Shown: positions 12,340 to 15,695 of the stretch, in pieces
Numbering within the stretch: position 1 is the stretch's first letter
Layout of the letters: every line of letters starts with the position of its first letter
Position numbers and translations under genes: made by a program
NCBI GenBank assembly: GCA_000715855.1
Contig: KL571203.1
Location: 84,265 to 99,959, forward strand
Reading direction: 5' to 3'
DNA length: 15,695 nucleotides
Origin: Actinoplanes liguriensis
GTDB lineage: Bacteria > Actinomycetota > Actinomycetes > Mycobacteriales > Micromonosporaceae
Notes under the pieces: generated by a model
The model's input: the letters and a program-made list of their open reading frames with translations, nothing else
Databases searched by the model: none
Told to the model about the DNA's origin: nothing

Positions 12340-14028
12340 ATGCCCTACGACTATGACAGCTTCAGCCGCCTGGCCGGTTCTCCGGACCCGGCCCCCGAGG
12401 GCGACTACCGGGTCCGGCTCAAGCGCCTGACCCGCCACCGCCCGGTCCGCAGCCTCCTGATCGCGGGTTTCGCGTTCACGCTGGAGGCGACGTTCTTCGG
12501 CTGGCTGCTCACCTCGGCCGACCTGGCCGGCGGGCTCACCGTCCCGACCATGATCATGGTGGTCGCGATCGCCCTGATCGAACTGTTCCGCCTGGTCAAC
12601 GTGGTCACCCTGTGTCTGGCCACGCTGCGGGCGCGTGATCCGGTGCCGGTGCCACCGGACCGCACGCTGCGGGTCGCCTTCCTCACCACGATCGTCCCCG
12701 GCAAGGAGCCGATCGAGATGGTCGAGGGCACCCTGCGGGCGGCGCGCCGGATCTACGAGGGCCCCGACGTCTGGCTGCTCGACGAGGGCGACGACGACCG
12801 GGTGAAGGAGATGTGCAAGCGCGTCGGCGCGAATCACTTCAGCCGCAAGGGCGTACCGAAATGGAACGCCGGAGGCGGCGCCTTCAAGGCGAGGACGAAG
12901 CACGGGAACTACAACGCCTGGGTCGACGCGCACGGTGACGAGTACGACGTGTTCGTCTCGGTCGACCCGGATCACGTGCCGCTGCCCTCGTTCTGCGAGC
13001 GACTCCTCGGTTACTTCCGGGATCCGGACGTGGCGTTCGTGGTCGGCCCGCAGATCTACGGCAACTACGACAACCTGGTCACCCGGTGGGCGGAGTCGCA
13101 GCAGTACCTGTTCCATTCGCTGCTGCAGCGGGCCGGCAACAAGCTGGGCTCGCCGATGCTGGTCGGCACGAACAACGCGGTCCGGATCACGGCGCTGCGC
13201 AGCATCGGCGGCCTGCAGGACTCGATCACCGAGGACATGGCGACCAGCCTGGCGATCCACGCGACCCGCAACCCGGCGACCGGCCGGCGCTGGAGCTCGG
13301 TCTACACGCCGGACGTGCTGGCGGTCGGTGAGGGCCCGTCCTCCTGGACCGACCTGTTCAGCCAGCAGCACCGCTGGTCGCGCGGCACCGACGAGGTATG
13401 TGTATCCGGATTCTGGAAACGAATCCCGGGTCTCGGTGTGCGCCGGTCGCTGCACTACGGGCTGCTGATGGCCTACTACCCGCTGACCGCGGTGGCGTGG
13501 CTGCTCGGCACCGCGACGGCGTTCGGGCACATCGTGCTCGGCTTCCGCGGCGTGCAGGTGCCGCAGCAGGTGTGGTCGATGCTCTACGTCGACGCGGCGC
13601 TCTTCCAGGTCGGGCTCTACCTGTGGAACCGGCGGCACAACGTCAGCCCGCACGAGGAGGCCGGCTCCTCCGGGCTGACCGGGATGCTGCTCTCCACACT
13701 GTGCGCGCCGGTCTACGTGGCCTCGTTCCGGCAGACCCTGCTGCGCAAACAGGCCGGCTTCGTCGTCACCCCGAAGGGCGACTCGGCCAGCCCGGACCGG
13801 ATCGCCACCTTCCGCTCTCACCTGAACTGGGCCGCGTTCTTCGCGTTCCTGCTGGTCACGGCGGTTGTCACCGGCCGCACGCACGGCCTGATGTGGCTGT
13901 GGCCGGCGCTCAACCTCGCTCTCTGCCTCGCTCCGCCCGCGCTCTGGGCGTTCGGGCGCCGTCCGTCGCCGGCGCCCGCGGTGATCCCCCAACAACGAAC
14001 AAAAGAGCCGATTAGGACGTACGCATGA
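12340..14028 (+). CDS. cslA: CslA-type cellulose-synthase-like membrane glycosyltransferase (GT2)
   Basis: A 562-residue processive GT2 enzyme. Two N-terminal membrane helices (about 35-60 and 66-95) precede the cytoplasmic catalytic domain with the complete motif set: DEGDD (148-152), HGNYNAW, DPDH (209-212), TED (297-299) and QQHRW (342-346). Several C-terminal helices form the channel. It should polymerise a beta-linked glycan from a nucleotide sugar and extrude it. In Streptomyces CslA makes a cellulose-like polymer at hyphal tips together with GlxA; the immediately adjacent glxA here makes the assignment firm. I start at ATG 12340 because GGGAG lies 5-6 bases upstream and homology begins there; the frame stays open to ATG 12289, but those 17 residues look non-coding. 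The stop overlaps glxA by 4 bp (ATGA), giving translational coupling. Confidence 0.92.
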   Translation: MPYDYDSFSRLAGSPDPAPEGDYRVRLKRLTRHRPVRSLLIAGFAFTLEATFFGWLLTSADLAGGLTVPTMIMVVAIALIELFRLVNVVTLCLATLRARDPVPVPPDRTLRVAFLTTIVPGKEPIEMVEGTLRAARRIYEGPDVWLLDEGDDDRVKEMCKRVGANHFSRKGVPKWNAGGGAFKARTKHGNYNAWVDAHGDEYDVFVSVDPDHVPLPSFCERLLGYFRDPDVAFVVGPQIYGNYDNLVTRWAESQQYLFHSLLQRAGNKLGSPMLVGTNNAVRITALRSIGGLQDSITEDMATSLAIHATRNPATGRRWSSVYTPDVLAVGEGPSSWTDLFSQQHRWSRGTDEVCVSGFWKRIPGLGVRRSLHYGLLMAYYPLTAVAWLLGTATAFGHIVLGFRGVQVPQQVWSMLYVDAALFQVGLYLWNRRHNVSPHEEAGSSGLTGMLLSTLCAPVYVASFRQTLLRKQAGFVVTPKGDSASPDRIATFRSHLNWAAFFAFLLVTAVVTGRTHGLMWLWPALNLALCLAPPALWAFGRRPSPAPAVIPQQRTKEPIRTYA

Positions 14029-15679
14029 TCCCCCGACCCAAGCCCACACTGGCCCGCCGCCTCCTCCGCGGCCTGGCCGTGGTCCCCGCCGTAGCCGCGG
14101 TTCTCGCGGCGAACCGCCCGATCGTGGTCTTCGCCGCCGACGAGTACCACGAGTTCAAGATCGATCGTCCGACCTACAAGGAGACGTTCGGCCACTGGTC
14201 GATGCTCGCGGTACCGGACGACTTCAAGATCAACGCCATTCACGCGGCGCTGCTCAGCACCGGCAAGGTCCTGATCGTCGCCGGGTCCGGCAACAACCGG
14301 CAGAACTTCGAGGCCGGCACGTTCAAGACGATCCTGTGGGACCCGGCGACCGACAAGTATTCGCTGGTCCCGACGCCGACCGACATGTTCTGCGGCGGGC
14401 ACACGTTCCTCGCCGACGGCAAGCTGCTGGTCGCCGGGGGCACCAAGTCGTACGAGGTCCTCCCGGAGAACATCACGTTCCCGGCCGGCGTCATGAAGAT
14501 CAAGAACGAGTCACCGGACGGCGGGCCGCGGCCGGTCAAGAAGGGCACCATCTTCCTCGCGCCGGACGGCAAGCAGTACGCGACCCGCGTCGACGTGACC
14601 GTGCCGCCCGCGATGAAGATGCGGCACGCCGGCCAGGTCATGGTGCACGCCGGTGAGGTCGAGGTCTGGGTGGACGCACTGATCGCCGGGGACAGCCAGG
14701 TGATCGAGCAGCCCGCGCAGTACCGGATCGCCGGGCTGACCGGGGTCGCCGCCCGCAACCTGTACGGCGTCGCCGACAAGATCAGCCGCGACAAGCAGGA
14801 GTACGGCGGGGACAACACCTCCTACGAGTTCGACCCGAAGACCGAGCGGTACGTCCGTACCGGCGATCTCACCGACCACCGGTGGTATCCGACCCTCGCT
14901 CCCCTGTCCGGCGGCAACGTCATCGCCGTGTCCGGGTTGGATCAGTTCGGCAGGATGCTGCCCGGGCGCAACGAGGTCTACTACGCCCGCGACAAGCGCT
15001 GGGTCGCCGCGCCCAAGCTGACCCGGCCCTTCCCCACCTATCCGGCGCTGTTCGTCACGCGCGACGAGCGGCTCTTCTTCTCCGGCTCGAACGCGGGCTA
15101 CGGATCGGCCTCGGTAGGCCGTACCCCCGGATTGTGGAATTTGAAGAACAACGACTTCCAGCCGGTTCCCGGACTGCGCGACGCCACGATGACCGAGACC
15201 AGCGCGTCGGTGCTGCTGCCCCCGGCGCAACGGCAACGCGTGATGATCCTCGGTGGCGGGGCGGTCGGCGACTCCCCCGTCTCGACGGCCCGGACGGCGA
15301 TCGCCGACCTGTCCGTGAAACACCCGGTCTACGAGCCCGGGCCGGACCTGCCGAACCCGACGCGGTACCTGAACGCCGTGGTCCTGCCCGACGACACCGT
15401 CTTCACCAGCGGTGGCTCGGCCGGCTACCGCGGCGGGCCATACCACGGGCAGATGCGCAGCGACCTGCTCACCGCGCAGATCTACGACGTGAAAGCGAAC
15501 GTGTTCCGGACCGCGGCGGCGCCGACGGTCGGCCGCGACTACCACTCGGAGGCGCTGCTCCTGCCGGACGGCCGGGTGATCACCATGGGCAGCGACCCGA
15601 TCTACGACGGCACCGGGAAGAACCCCGGCGTCTTCGAACAGCGCATCGAGATCTACAGCCCGCCCTACCTGTTCAAGGG
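14025..15679 (+). CDS. glxA: GlxA-type radical copper oxidase, galactose-oxidase-like (3' partial)
   Basis: 551 residues are visible before the contig ends. An N-terminal basic run and hydrophobic helix (about 10-38) give a signal peptide or membrane anchor. A Kelch-type beta-propeller follows, with DMFCGGHTF (Cys123), HRWYPT (Tyr288) and RDYHSEALLLPDGRV (Tyr506-His507). By comparison with galactose oxidase these match Cys228 and Tyr272 (the thioether-linked radical cofactor) and the copper ligands Tyr495-His496. The remaining copper histidine, in the C-terminal domain, lies beyond the contig end. Residues of about 155-265 form an insert between blades, as in GlxA. The enzyme oxidises an alcohol on the CslA glycan with O2, forming an aldehyde and H2O2, outside the membrane. 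The ATG lies inside the cslA stop. Streptomyces loci continue into cslZ, which cannot be seen here. Confidence 0.92.
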
Positions 15680-15695
15680 CTGTCTCTTATACACA
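15680..15695. other. Residual Tn5/Nextera mosaic-end adapter (right contig end)
   Basis: CTGTCTCTTATACACA is the reverse complement of the Tn5 mosaic end and mirrors the left end of the window. The glxA reading frame runs into it, so the last codons translated from here are artefacts. Base 15680 could be genomic or adapter. Confidence 0.95.

Noticed and set aside
12328..14049. A 573-codon minus-strand open frame opposite cslA
   Set aside because: It is the antisense shadow of a gene with all GT2 motifs; it shows no recognisable domain.

Overview
The window is about 15.7 kb of GC-rich chromosomal DNA from a filamentous actinomycete. I infer Micromonosporaceae or a relative, but the family-level placement is not proven. 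The grounds are the strong GC bias at third codon positions, frequent GTG starts, ATGA/GTGA stop-start overlaps, a septum-formation domain protein, an LPXTG anchor, and the CslA-GlxA glycan locus that is best known from Streptomyces. Both ends are Tn5/Nextera mosaic-end sequence, so this is a complete short contig with untrimmed adapters. The first and last genes are cut by the contig ends, not by biology.

Layout. 15-680 (+): 5'-truncated DUF4190/septum-formation membrane protein. 744-1178 (-): LPXTG surface protein with a neocarzinostatin-like fold, broken by a frameshift and lacking its N-terminus. 1316-3292 (-): acyl-CoA oxidase/dehydrogenase. 3378-3692 (+): DUF1905 protein, converging on and overlapping an ECF sigma factor/membrane anti-sigma-like pair (3666-4819, -). 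4917-5585 (+): TMEM175-type potassium channel, divergent from the sigma factor across a palindrome.

5604-10904 is the most interesting block, apparently a CoA-dependent catabolic cluster. On the minus strand are an HMG-CoA-lyase-like enzyme, an AMP-dependent acyl-CoA ligase and a DUF4437 bicupin. On the plus strand are a CaiB/BaiF CoA-transferase and an isochorismatase/N-carbamoylsarcosine-amidase-type hydrolase with a tandem-repeat N-terminal extension. A palindrome with core GAAAC-AYC-GTTTC occurs twice, once in the divergent promoter (8879-8891) and once just ahead of the ligase (7930-7950). This suggests one regulator, not encoded here, controls the whole block. The gene types suggest that a substrate is deamidated and oxidised or isomerised, activated to a CoA thioester, then cleaved by a retro-Claisen/aldol type lyase. 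The substrate is unknown.

11006-11281 (-): small SHOCT-like membrane protein. 11424-12179 (-): PhzF-family protein lacking the canonical catalytic glutamate. 12340-15679 (+): cslA and glxA, translationally coupled. They encode a membrane GT2 synthase and a secreted/anchored radical copper oxidase that together deposit a beta-glucan at hyphal tips. glxA is cut by the contig end before its last copper ligand. I saw no tRNA, rRNA, CRISPR, insertion sequence or phage gene.
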